Shown here in pieces: positions 8,019 to 14,698 of a stretch of DNA of 17,634 nt. Numbering within the stretch: the stretch's first letter is position 1; every line of letters starts with the position of its first letter. Under the pieces are notes generated by a model. That model made no database searches, was not told the origin of the DNA, and saw nothing but the letters and a program-made list of their open reading frames with translations. A program made the position numbers and the translations under genes. The stretch comes from an uncultured Muribaculaceae bacterium (lineage in GTDB: Bacteria; Bacteroidota; Bacteroidia; Bacteroidales; Muribaculaceae). The stretch is from assembly GCA_938039795.1 (NCBI GenBank), contig CALHWU010000131.1, positions 1-17,634 of the forward strand. The letters are read 5' to 3'.

Positions 8019-8041
8019 CCGCAAAATTACACCTTTTGCGG
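8019..8041. promoter_or_regulatory. Inverted repeat overlapping the -7 box, candidate operator
   Basis: CCGCAAAA at 8019-8026 and TTTTGCGG at 8034-8041 are perfect 8-base arms around a 7-base spacer. The repeat covers the TAATTTTG box of the minus-strand promoter and lies between the divergent BASS transporter and GadC-like genes. A dimeric repressor bound here would block RNA polymerase. A hairpin role is less likely because most of it lies upstream of the inferred transcript start. Confidence 0.4.
8022..8029 (-). promoter_or_regulatory. Bacteroidota-type -7 box for the BASS transporter / efflux block
   Basis: On the minus strand this reads TAATTTTG, an exact match to TAnnTTTG. It would place the transcript start near 8014, about 14 bases before the ATG at 8000. 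A TTTG lies upstream at a 23-base spacing, longer than the preferred ~19, so the -33 element is weak. Confidence 0.45.
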
Positions 8042-8141
8042 CTGACTGACTACAAAATTCATCACTTCTTTGTTGACGCCTGAAGCTCATGAACCGCAAC
8101 GGGGCGTAGGGTGTTGTAGACTAAAACACGCAGAGAATACT

Positions 8142-9761
8142 ATGAACAGATCCACCCGGGCCTCCGAGGCGCCCGTCACCCCCTCGGGAAGAAAGAAAAT
8201 CATGTCGACTGCCAGAGGCACCTTGACAATGGGCGCCATGGCCGTGCTCATCACTACCTCGATACTGAGTCTGCGAGGGCTGCCGTCGGAGGCGGCCTAC
8301 GGTGTGCAGTCGATATTCTACTATCTTTTTGCAGCCATAGTGTTTCTGCTGCCGTTCTCGCTGGTGTGCGCCGAGCTGGCCTCCACGTATACCATGAGCG
8401 GCGGCCTCTACCGGTGGGTCTCGGAGGCGTTCGGTCCCCGCTGGGGATGGACGGCGATGTATCTCGAATGGCAGACGATAGTGATATGGTTTCCTACGGT
8501 GCTGATGTTTGGAGCCGCCTCGCTGGCCTACATATTCTGGCCGGAGAGCTTCGATACGGCTCTTGCCTCCAATAAATATTACACGCTGGCGGTGGCTATG
8601 CTGATGTACTGGCTTGCGACGCTCAACGCCTTCAGGGGGCAGCGGTCGGCCAACGTGCTTAGCACATGCGGCGGCCTGTTGGGTACCATAATTCCGGGTA
8701 TTGTATTGATTGTGCTGGGTATAGTTTACGCCTGTCTGGGGCGCACCGACTATCTGGCCCACGTGTCGTTTTTCCCTGATTTCGGCAATATGGGTACGAT
8801 CGTGCTGGCCGCCTCGATATTCCTCTTCTATGCCGGCATCGAGCTTCAGGCAGTGCATATCAACGACATGCGCGATCCGGCCCGCGAATATCCCCGCTCG
8901 GTGTTTCTGGCCATGATCATTATCGTGGCGGTGTACGCGCTGGGCACTCTCGTGATCGGAATGGTGGTGCCCAATCAGAATATCGACCTGCTGCAGTCGC
9001 TGCTCGTGGCTTATAAAGGGCTGTGGGCCTCGTTTGGTCTCGGCTGGCTGGGCAACGTAATGGCTCTGCTGATCATGGTGGGCGTTGTCGGGCAGATAAG
9101 CGCGCTGATCACCGGCCCTGCCACCGGTCTGATGGCGGTGGCCCAGTCGGGCTATCTGCCGCGCGGGCTTCAGAAAGTGAACAAAAACGGAGTCAACAAG
9201 CCTCTGCTGCTTGTCGAGGGAGCGTTCGTGTCGCTGCTGTGCCTCGTGCTGATTGTGCTCCCTACGGTGGAGTCGGCCTATCAGATCATGTCGCAGATGG
9301 CCACCATAATATATCTGATAATGGTGCTGATCATTTATGCGGCCTTCATCAGGCTCCGCCGCACGGCCCCCGGGCGCAAGCGCGGATTTCGCGTGCCGGG
9401 CGGCAAGGCGGGCGAGATAATGGTAAGCACTCTTGGCATCCTCGGCGCTCTGGCAGCCCTCGTGCTGAGCTTCCTGCCCCCGTCGCAGATCGTTACCGGA
9501 TCGCCAGCCGTGTATGTGGGAATCATCGCGGTGGGTGTGGCTCTCTTCGTGGCCATCCCGCTGATAGTCTATTCAAAGCGCAAGCCGTCGTGGCGCAATC
9601 CCGCCGCCCATTTCTATCCTTTCGACTGGCAGATCGAGGGGCGTGAACCGTCGCAGGTATCCAAGTGGGCTCCCGGTTATGAGCCAACCGGTGTACACCG
9701 CGTGGCCCATGCCGTAGATCAGACCGGAGCCATCGCCCGCCATGCCACAGGCAAGCACTGA
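8142..9761 (+). CDS. APC-superfamily amino acid antiporter, glutamate:GABA antiporter (GadC)-like
   Basis: A 539-residue inner membrane protein with about twelve helices. GadC-family features include the first helix with an unwound small-residue region, the AELASTYTMSGGLYRWV segment, and FYAGIELQAVHINDMRDP ahead of EYPRSVFLA, which corresponds to the E. coli GadC region with conserved Glu and Asn/Asp-Pro-x-Arg. After the last helix there is a hydrophilic tail of about 55 residues, in the place of the GadC C-plug that closes the cytoplasmic side at neutral pH, but the sequence differs. I use ATG 8142; ATG 8202 is also possible and begins closer to the first helix. No glutamate or other amino acid decarboxylase gene is adjacent, so the substrate pair is unproven. 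Confidence 0.85.
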   Translation: MNRSTRASEAPVTPSGRKKIMSTARGTLTMGAMAVLITTSILSLRGLPSEAAYGVQSIFYYLFAAIVFLLPFSLVCAELASTYTMSGGLYRWVSEAFGPRWGWTAMYLEWQTIVIWFPTVLMFGAASLAYIFWPESFDTALASNKYYTLAVAMLMYWLATLNAFRGQRSANVLSTCGGLLGTIIPGIVLIVLGIVYACLGRTDYLAHVSFFPDFGNMGTIVLAASIFLFYAGIELQAVHINDMRDPAREYPRSVFLAMIIIVAVYALGTLVIGMVVPNQNIDLLQSLLVAYKGLWASFGLGWLGNVMALLIMVGVVGQISALITGPATGLMAVAQSGYLPRGLQKVNKNGVNKPLLLVEGAFVSLLCLVLIVLPTVESAYQIMSQMATIIYLIMVLIIYAAFIRLRRTAPGRKRGFRVPGGKAGEIMVSTLGILGALAALVLSFLPPSQIVTGSPAVYVGIIAVGVALFVAIPLIVYSKRKPSWRNPAAHFYPFDWQIEGREPSQVSKWAPGYEPTGVHRVAHAVDQTGAIARHATGKH

Positions 9762-9854
9762 CCTGCGTCTTGCCCCGCCGTGCATGGACATGAATTCACC
9801 CGTTCCCGTGCTGAAAATCCCCCCGGGTGTCAGTTTATTTGTCGAAAAAAAGCT

Positions 9855-9862
9855 TAACTTTG
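9855..9862 (+). promoter_or_regulatory. -7 box (TAACTTTG) upstream of the toxin remnant and its partner
   Basis: TAACTTTG matches the Bacteroidota -7 consensus exactly. A transcript would start near 9869, about ten bases before the ATG at 9880, and would carry the toxin remnant and the small gene at 10010. A TTTA at 9834-9837 is a poor -33 candidate at about the right distance. Confidence 0.45.
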
Positions 9863-9879
9863 CCAATGAGGGTGCAGAA

Positions 9880-10031
9880 ATGCCCTCTAATATATATATG
9901 TGCCGATTGTCGACCTTTGGTCGCTATATGATAATAGCAATAAGGCTATTCCGATTGTTAAAAATGGGTTTACGGTAAATGAGGCGAAACTCAATGAAAT
10001 AAAGGAGATATGTCAGAAGAGGAGAAAATAA
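9880..10031 (+). pseudogene. Remnant of a zeta-toxin-like P-loop kinase gene (core deleted)
   Basis: From 9891 to the TAA at 10029-10031 one frame reads YIYVPIVDLWSLYDNSNKA and continues to a Lys-rich end KEICQKRRK. This resembles the C-terminus of Bacteroidota zeta-toxin-family proteins, where a (F/L)Y(I/M)P(I/L)xDxWxLYDNS segment precedes a short tail. Only ~46 codons are left; the Walker A and catalytic core are absent. An ATG at 9880 in another frame opens MPSNIYM, reminiscent of the MPxLYII start of such toxins. The join lies in TATATATAT, consistent with an internal deletion between short AT repeats leaving promoter and both gene ends. The tail overlaps the next gene by 22 bases, typical of an intact toxin-partner pair. 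The family match is from memory of motifs, not a search. Confidence 0.55.
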
Positions 10032-10195
10032 TTCTTTCGGATAAAATCACAGCCGGGATCCTTAAAGCCCAGCGGGAGCTCTATCAGCGTAAGGCCAAGC
10101 TCGGCGAGACGGTAGTCATTGCCGACGCTGAAGGCCGGCCGATAACAGTTCCGGCCGAGGAGGCTCTTAAGCTTCTTGGGGAATCGCAGTTATGA
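10010..10195 (+). CDS. Small protein resembling the partner of Bacteroidota zeta-type toxins
   Basis: A 61-residue soluble protein beginning MSEEEKIILSDKITAGILKA. It has a predicted helix (residues 8-30, Lys/Arg-rich: KAQRELYQRKAKLG) and then a beta-like segment VVIADAEGRPITVPAEEAL. This layout matches the short proteins usually encoded next to zeta-toxin-like kinases in Bacteroidota, presumed antitoxins. The start is firm: it is the only Met and is preceded by AAAGGAGAT, an unusually strong Shine-Dalgarno for this genome, though close to the ATG. It overlaps the toxin remnant by 22 bases. If the toxin is truly dead this is an orphan partner that might persist by protecting against a homologous toxin elsewhere, or be awaiting loss. 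Confidence 0.7.
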   Translation: MSEEEKIILSDKITAGILKAQRELYQRKAKLGETVVIADAEGRPITVPAEEALKLLGESQL

Positions 10196-10240
10196 CGTTA
10201 TCTGCCGTGAAGGCCTAAGCCTGAAGGCATTGTCTTCCGG

Positions 10241-11554
10241 TCAGGGGCGCCCGATTGCATGCACTTCCAGTCCGGCCGATGCAAGATCGTCGGGCGAATA
10301 TATGTTGCGCCCGTCGATTACGGCGGAGCCTTTCATCAGACGCGCCACCGCAGGCCATGAGGGGAGGCGGAACTGCTTCCATTCGGTCAGCACACACAGT
10401 GCATCGGCTTCGATGCAGGCTGCATACATGTCGGGAGCATATTCCACTGTGTCGCCAAGGCGCCGGCGGCACTCGTCCATGGCTACGGGGTCGAACACGC
10501 ACACCGTCGCACCCTCTCCGAGCATATCGTCGATCAGTGTGAGCGACGGCGCAAGGCGCATGTCGTCGGTCTCTGGCTTGAACGCGAGGCCCCACAGCGC
10601 GATCCGCTTGCCGCGGAGATCTCCCAGCGCCTGGCGCAGTTTGCGGGCGGGGACATGCTTCTGCTCGTCGTTGACCGCTTCGACGGCCTGGATGACCCGC
10701 ATCGGATAGCCGAGTTGCTGGCCGGTGCGTATGAGGGCGCGCACATCCTTGGGGAAACATGATCCGCCGTAGCCGCAGCCGGGATAGAGAAACTTGTTGC
10801 CGATGCGGGTGTCGGCGCCGATGGCGCGACGCACCTGGCTGACGTCGGCTCCTGTCAGTTCGCAAAGGTTGGCGATGTCGTTGATGAACGATATGCGCGT
10901 GGCGAGCATCGCGTTGGCGGCGTATTTTGCCATTTCAGCCGACGGAATGTCCATGAACATCACGCGGAAGTTCTGCAGCAGGAACGGCCGGTAAAGCCTC
11001 TCCATCACCTCACGCGACCGCGGACCCTCCACGCCGATCACCACACGGTCAGGCGACATGAAGTCCTTTATCGCAGCGCCCTCCTTGAGGAATTCAGGAT
11101 TCGAGGCCAGCTCGAACTCCACGTCGACGCCGCGCTGCCGCAGTTCCCCGGTGATTATGTCGCGGATGATGACCGAGGTGCCCACCGGGACGGTCGATTT
11201 CGTCACAAGTATCGCGGGCCGGGTGATGTGGCGTCCGAAAGTGCGGGCCACGGCCTTGACTGCCGTCAGGTCGGCTGATCCGTCATCGTCGGGCGGAGTG
11301 CCTACGGCGGAGAACACTGCCTCCACATCGTTGATCACATCTTCGAGCGATGTGGTGAAATGCAGGCGTCCGTCGCGTACGTTGCGGCGCACGAGCTCGT
11401 CGAGTCCCGGCTCATAGATCGGAATGATGCCCTGCTGCAGTCCCTCTATCTTGGCGCGGTCGATGTCGACGCAGGTGACATCCGAGCCCATTTCGGCGAA
11501 GCAGGCTCCCGAAACGAGCCCTACATATCCGGTTCCAACGATGGCGATCTTCAT
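10241..11554 (-). CDS. ugd: UDP-glucose 6-dehydrogenase
   Basis: This cytosolic enzyme oxidises UDP-glucose twice with NAD+ to UDP-glucuronate, a precursor for capsule and other surface polysaccharides. The 437-residue product has the usual length. Visible motifs: Rossmann GTGYVG (7-12), STVPVGT (120-126), SNPEFLKEG (151-159), AEMAKYAANA with Lys210 and Asn214, the catalytic cysteine in GYGGSCFPKD (Cys266), and WGLAFKPETDDMR with the C-terminal UDP-binding domain. All key residues are present. The ATG at 11554 gives the canonical MKIAIVGTGYVG start; a frame extension to 11587 adds 11 residues and would run into the -7 box. No glycosyltransferase or epimerase neighbours are present, so a particular polysaccharide cannot be assigned. 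It converges with the small gene ending at 10195. Confidence 0.96.
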   Translation of the reverse strand: MKIAIVGTGYVGLVSGACFAEMGSDVTCVDIDRAKIEGLQQGIIPIYEPGLDELVRRNVRDGRLHFTTSLEDVINDVEAVFSAVGTPPDDDGSADLTAVKAVARTFGRHITRPAILVTKSTVPVGTSVIIRDIITGELRQRGVDVEFELASNPEFLKEGAAIKDFMSPDRVVIGVEGPRSREVMERLYRPFLLQNFRVMFMDIPSAEMAKYAANAMLATRISFINDIANLCELTGADVSQVRRAIGADTRIGNKFLYPGCGYGGSCFPKDVRALIRTGQQLGYPMRVIQAVEAVNDEQKHVPARKLRQALGDLRGKRIALWGLAFKPETDDMRLAPSLTLIDDMLGEGATVCVFDPVAMDECRRRLGDTVEYAPDMYAACIEADALCVLTEWKQFRLPSWPAVARLMKGSAVIDGRNIYSPDDLASAGLEVHAIGRP

Positions 11555-11584
11555 TTGGCGTGAGGTTGTGGTGGTTTGAAAGTG

Positions 11585-11592
11585 CAAAGTTA
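11585..11592 (-). promoter_or_regulatory. -7 box for the UDP-glucose dehydrogenase gene
   Basis: The minus strand reads TAACTTTG, an exact TAnnTTTG match. The predicted transcript start near 11578 leaves a leader of about 24 bases to the ATG at 11554. No clear TTG lies at the -33 position. The 73-base divergent gap also must hold the promoter of the TonB-dependent receptor, for which I see no convincing box. Confidence 0.45.
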
Positions 11593-11627
11593 CAACAATT
11601 TTTCGTGCGCGCGTCCGTTATTCGGGT

Positions 11628-13991
11628 ATGCTACGATCGATCCTGACATTTTCCCTCGTTTTGGCTGCCATCGGGCAACTGATGGCATCTGTAGTGCTTC
11701 GCGGACGTGTGACCGACGAGAACGGCGATCCGCTCGAAGGGGTCACCGTCAGTCTCGGCACCGGACGTGGCGCAACGCTGACCGATGCCAAGGGGCTGTA
11801 TCGCCTGACGACGGCCGACACCGACACTCTGCGGGCGTCATACCGCCTTCTGGGCTATCGCGAGGAGCGCCGCACGCTGCTGCATCCGCATGGCGAGATG
11901 GTCATAAGTCTGCGCATGCGTCCCGACGAAAAAGAGCTTGACGAAGTGACTGTCACGGATATACGCAAGCGCACCGACGCGATGGAGCGTCTTGATGCCC
12001 GCGAATACGGGCGGCGCGCCGGCGACCCGACCGGGGGCAGTGTGGAAGCTATGGTCGCTACGATGCCGGGAGTGGCCGGAGCGGGGGAGCTTTCGGGCCG
12101 CTACTCCGTGCGCGGCGGTTCGTATGACGAGAATACGGTGTATATCAACGGTGTGGAGGTCTATCGTCCGATGCTCGTGGCCAGTCAGCAGGCGGAGGGG
12201 CTTAGCATAGTCAATCCGGAGATGACCGGTGTGGTCGGTTTCTCTTCAGGAGGATTTGCGGCCCGCTATGCCGACCGCATGTCGTCGGTGCTCGACGTAG
12301 CCTACAGGCGTCCGGAGGCTTTTGAGGGATCGCTTATGGCCTCTATGATGGGCGGATCCCTGACGCTCGGACAGAGCTCCGGCCGCTTCGCCCAGCTTCA
12401 TGGCGTGCGCTACAAACGCAACAATTCGCTGCTCTCAACCTCGGATACAAAAGGGGAGTATGATCCCGACTTTTTTGACTGGCAGAGCTGTCTGTCGTGG
12501 AATCCCTCGCGCAAGTGGCGTGTCGAGGCGTTTGTCGACCTCAATCTCAATACCTACCGTTTCGTGCCGGCCGACCGTCAGACAAGTTTCGGCACGCTCA
12601 ACGATGCGCACCGGTTCAAAGTCTATTTCGACGGTCGCGAGCATGACCGTTTCAATACGTTCACCGGAGCCGCTACGGTCGGCTATGCGTCAGGCAATAC
12701 CGACGTCAGCCTGCAGTTGTCGGGATTCCGCACCGATGAACTTGTGGCATACGATATATCAGGAGAATACTGGCTCGACCAGGCAGGAACAGAACTCGGG
12801 GCCGGACGCTATGCCGAGCATCAGCGCAATCGTCTGAAAGCATCGGTCATGTCGGCTTTGCTCCAGGGCACGACACGTCTGGCGTCCCACCGGCTGCTTT
12901 ACAGTCTCGGCTATAAGCGCGAGGACGCAGAGGGAAGCGTCAGCCAGTGGGAGCGCCGCGACTCGGCCGGATACTCCCTCCCCGTATCACCCGACGCCCT
13001 GCGTGTATATTTCGCTCTGCGGGGCAGGCATAAGGTTACAACGGATCTGCTGACGGCCGTGGTGCAGGATACCTGGCAGAGGCAGACGTCGGCCGGCTTC
13101 TGGAACGTCACCGGCGGCGTGCGCGCCACTTACCGCTCCATGTCGGGAGAATTTCTTGTGAGTCCGCGCGTAGAGGCCGGACTGGTTCCTGCCGGAGCGC
13201 CCTCGTGGGCATTCCGCCTGGCCGGCGGCATCTATTATCAGCTTCCGTTCTATCGCGAACTGCTTGTCAGAGATGAGATAGCTCCGGGAGAATATGTGAC
13301 GGCCGTCAACCGCGATGTCAAGGCGCAACGGTCGGTGCAGGCTCTTATTGGCGCCGATTTCACGTTCCGCGCTTTCGGACGCCCGTTCAAATTCTCGGCG
13401 GAGGCTTACTACAAGGCTCTGTCGCGCATCAATCCATATGAGGTGGAGAACCTTACAGTCACCTATCTTGGGCGCAACGAGGGGACGGGACATGCCGCCG
13501 GAGTCGATTTCAAGCTGTTCGGTCAGTTTGTGGAAGGTAGCGATTCCTGGATAAGTTTCGGCCTGATGGATACACGCGAGAGGCTGCATGGCAGGAGCGT
13601 GCCGCGCCCCAACGACCGCCGCTACAATCTGTCGGTCTATTTCACCGACTTTGTGCCCGGAGTGCCGCGTCTGAAAGTGAGTCTGCGCGGAGTATTGATG
13701 GACGGTCTGATAACCACGGCCCCGGGCCGTACACGCGACGAGGGCTATTTCCGCACCCCGCCCTACAAACGCGTGGACCTCGGACTCGCCTATGGCATCA
13801 TCACTGCTGACACCTCACGTCCGCATCGCCTCGTCAAGAGTCTTTGGGCAGGCATCGACCTGTTCAACCTGTTTGATATCACCAACGTCAGCAACTACTA
13901 CTGGGTGACCGACGTCAACAGCATCTCCTACGCCGTCCCCAATTACATGACCCGCCGCCAGATCAACCTCCGCCTCATCCTCGACTTCTGA
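11628..13991 (+). CDS. TonB-dependent outer membrane receptor with N-terminal carboxypeptidase-regulatory-like domain
   Basis: A 787-residue outer membrane protein for TonB/ExbB-driven uptake. A signal peptide (residues 1-21, MLRSILTFSLVLAAIGQLMAS) precedes a CarboxypepD_reg-like beta domain (VLRGRVTDENGDPLEGVTV to about 100). The plug follows, with VEAMVATMPGV, YSVRGGSYDENTVYINGVEVYRP and GGFAARYADRMSSVLDV, then a 22-strand-type barrel rich in alternating aromatic segments, ending in the terminal Phe of RLILDF as outer membrane barrels do. At under 800 residues it is shorter than SusC-type glycan receptors and no SusD-like partner is adjacent, so it is not an evident polysaccharide utilisation locus. 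The ligand (metal chelate, vitamin or other) is not readable. It is divergent from ugd and stands alone. Confidence 0.93.
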   Translation: MLRSILTFSLVLAAIGQLMASVVLRGRVTDENGDPLEGVTVSLGTGRGATLTDAKGLYRLTTADTDTLRASYRLLGYREERRTLLHPHGEMVISLRMRPDEKELDEVTVTDIRKRTDAMERLDAREYGRRAGDPTGGSVEAMVATMPGVAGAGELSGRYSVRGGSYDENTVYINGVEVYRPMLVASQQAEGLSIVNPEMTGVVGFSSGGFAARYADRMSSVLDVAYRRPEAFEGSLMASMMGGSLTLGQSSGRFAQLHGVRYKRNNSLLSTSDTKGEYDPDFFDWQSCLSWNPSRKWRVEAFVDLNLNTYRFVPADRQTSFGTLNDAHRFKVYFDGREHDRFNTFTGAATVGYASGNTDVSLQLSGFRTDELVAYDISGEYWLDQAGTELGAGRYAEHQRNRLKASVMSALLQGTTRLASHRLLYSLGYKREDAEGSVSQWERRDSAGYSLPVSPDALRVYFALRGRHKVTTDLLTAVVQDTWQRQTSAGFWNVTGGVRATYRSMSGEFLVSPRVEAGLVPAGAPSWAFRLAGGIYYQLPFYRELLVRDEIAPGEYVTAVNRDVKAQRSVQALIGADFTFRAFGRPFKFSAEAYYKALSRINPYEVENLTVTYLGRNEGTGHAAGVDFKLFGQFVEGSDSWISFGLMDTRERLHGRSVPRPNDRRYNLSVYFTDFVPGVPRLKVSLRGVLMDGLITTAPGRTRDEGYFRTPPYKRVDLGLAYGIITADTSRPHRLVKSLWAGIDLFNLFDITNVSNYYWVTDVNSISYAVPNYMTRRQINLRLILDF

Positions 13992-14150
13992 ACCGGCAAG
14001 CGTGCTGACGCTGATTCATCAGATGGATGCAATGCTCGCTAAAGTGCTTAAGGTGCTGGAGGCAGTTTTTATAGCAGACGGCGGAGTCAGAGAGGCAATG
14101 AGCCGTGCGCGCCGGAAAGAGCAGGGATACTAATGTGATTGCTGTGATTG

Positions 14151-14174
14151 ATGTGACGGATGCATTCGTCACAT
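14151..14174. repeat. Inverted repeat, 8-base arms
   Basis: ATGTGACG (14151-14158) and CGTCACAT (14167-14174) are perfect arms around GATGCATT. The left arm also ends a run of three TGTGA copies at 9-base spacing starting at 14134. No T tract follows, so it does not look like a terminator; an operator or recombination remnant is possible. Confidence 0.5.
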
Positions 14175-14220
14175 ATGAAGCATAAGTCATATGAAGCATA
14201 AGTCATATAAATTACATAAG
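14172..14220. repeat. Tandem repeat, 16-base unit, two exact copies plus a degenerate third
   Basis: CATATGAAGCATAAGT occurs at 14172-14187 and again at 14188-14203, and a degraded copy beginning CATATAAATTACATAAG follows. The first copy overlaps the right arm of the inverted repeat. Confidence 0.8.
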
Positions 14221-14247
14221 CATATACACATTAGTCCCGGCAAGAGC

Positions 14248-14281
14248 AGCTTTTATAAAGCTTCGAACATTAAATAATGTT
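14248..14281. repeat. Two adjacent short AT-rich palindromes
   Basis: AGCTTT-TAT-AAAGCT spans 14248-14262 and AACATTA-AA-TAATGTT spans 14266-14281. Both are perfect and lie 52-85 bases upstream of the -7 box at 14333. They could be regulatory half-sites, but AT-rich DNA gives such palindromes easily. Confidence 0.4.
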
Positions 14282-14332
14282 AAATCAGCAGAGATTTTTA
14301 TGTTGTACAGCATAAGAGTCAATAAAAGTGTG

Positions 14333-14340
14333 TAACTTTG
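14333..14340 (+). promoter_or_regulatory. -7 box (TAACTTTG) upstream of a terminator
   Basis: Exact TAnnTTTG match, predicting a transcript start near 14347. There is no TTG at the expected -33 spacing. The only downstream element before the next promoter is the intrinsic terminator at 14379-14410. Confidence 0.4.
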
Positions 14341-14346
14341 CACCAG

Positions 14347-14410
14347 TTTTTCATGGTATTAGATTTAAGGTAAGAAGATTATTCGTCGTGATGACGAGTA
14401 ATTTTTTTTT
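14347..14410 (+). ncRNA. Candidate ~64-nt small RNA or attenuated leader upstream of alaS
   Basis: The interval is bounded by a -7 box at 14333-14340 and a strong intrinsic terminator ending at 14410, and it has no meaningful coding potential (only a six-codon ATG frame at 14353). It could be an independent small RNA, or a premature-termination leader for alaS. I recognise no known RNA family. Confidence 0.3.
14379..14410 (+). terminator. Intrinsic (rho-independent) terminator
   Basis: TTATTCGTC (14379-14387) pairs with GACGAGTAA (14393-14401), nine pairs including one G-T, around the loop GTGAT, followed by nine T at 14402-14410. Outer A-T pairing can extend the stem. It may end the candidate small RNA or read-through from the TonB receptor gene. 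Confidence 0.75.
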
Positions 14411-14428
14411 ATACCTTTGTGAAACTGC

Positions 14429-14596
14429 ATGGTTTTCAGACAGTTTTTTCTCGTTGAGACCGGCTTGATTTTAGTCGTGGTGTCGGGTTCCGGTGATTCC
14501 TGCGACTGTCTGTCGGTATTTTGTAGCTGTGGGTGTGGTTATAAAGGTGATTGTAAAGCAGTGGCAGTGCATTGTCATGCCAAAAAAAATCGCTAA
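14429..14596 (+). CDS. Doubtful Cys-rich small ORF (55 codons)
   Basis: Unrecognised. It starts at ATG 14429 (MVFRQFFLVETGLILVVVSG), giving a hydrophobic N-terminal third, and then has seven cysteines clustered as C-x-C-x4-C-x-C-x-C-x5-C-x6-C between residues 25 and 49, ending HAKKNR. A -7-like TACCTTTG sits at 14412-14419, and the stop codon forms the TAA of the alaS -7 box. Against it: the DNA is TG-rich, which yields Cys codons by chance, a 55-codon frame is not rare, and the leader is almost absent if that promoter is used. I regard it as a low-probability gene. Confidence 0.15.
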   Translation: MVFRQFFLVETGLILVVVSGSGDSCDCLSVFCSCGCGYKGDCKAVAVHCHAKKNR

Positions 14597-14601
14597 TTTT
14601 G
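14572..14601 (+). promoter_or_regulatory. alaS promoter, Bacteroidota sigma-ABfr type
   Basis: TTG at 14572-14574, a 19-base spacer and TAATTTTG at 14594-14601 match both elements and spacing of the Bacteroidota housekeeping promoter. The transcript would start near 14608, giving alaS a leader of about 90 bases, which contains a GC-rich hairpin-forming stretch (around 14615-14650, CGGG/CCCG arms). Confidence 0.65.
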
Positions 14602-14698
14602 CACGATGATGCGGCCCGACGGGTGTCGTGCCCGAGGCGGTCGCTGTCAATGTTTATCCAAGCAAACAGAAAGCAAGACGAAAGCATAATCAAAGCAA

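Larger units (their letters stand above)
13992..14698. other. 707-base AT-rich non-coding gap with repeats, promoter-like boxes and a terminator
   Basis: Base composition drops from the GC-rich coding surroundings to AT-rich DNA. In order the gap holds: a 5-base-stem hairpin just after the receptor stop (13999-14012, no T tract); three 9-base-spaced TGTGA copies (14134-14160); an 8-base inverted repeat (14151-14174); a tandem 16-mer (14172-14203); two short palindromes (14248-14262 and 14266-14281); a -7 box at 14333; a strong terminator (14379-14410); another -7-like box at 14412; a doubtful Cys-rich ORF (14429-14596); and the alaS promoter. I see no tRNA, rRNA or recognisable protein gene in it. 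Confidence 0.7.

Noticed and set aside
9798..9829. CACCCG/CGGGTG pairing after the GadC-like gene as a terminator
   Set aside because: The six-base stem has a loop of about 20 bases and no continuous T run follows.
11628..13991. SusC-type glycan receptor of a polysaccharide utilisation locus
   Set aside because: The protein is too short for SusC, and there is no SusD, glycoside hydrolase or hybrid sensor next to it.
13999..14012. Hairpin AGCGT-GCTG-ACGCT just after the receptor stop as a terminator
   Set aside because: The stem is only five pairs and no T tract follows.
14023..14133. 36-codon ORF (MDAMLAKVLKVLEAV...) after the TonB receptor gene
   Set aside because: No initiation signal, no recognisable family, and the length is expected by chance; the frame is also open back into the receptor gene.
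14151..14174. Crp-type binding site (TGTGA...TCACA)
   Set aside because: The spacer between half-sites is 12 bases instead of the usual 6, so the match to the classical site fails.
13975..14199. Minus-strand 74-codon ORF over the receptor 3' end and repeats
   Set aside because: It starts inside the AT-rich tandem repeat, overlaps a conserved gene end and has no family character.
14412..14419. TACCTTTG as a definite promoter for the Cys-rich ORF
   Set aside because: No -33 element at a suitable distance, and it directly abuts the T run of a terminator, where T-rich matches are easy.
14436..14693. Minus-strand 85-codon ORF opposite the alaS leader
   Set aside because: It lies antisense to the alaS promoter and leader, has low-complexity basic/His-rich composition and no recognisable domain.
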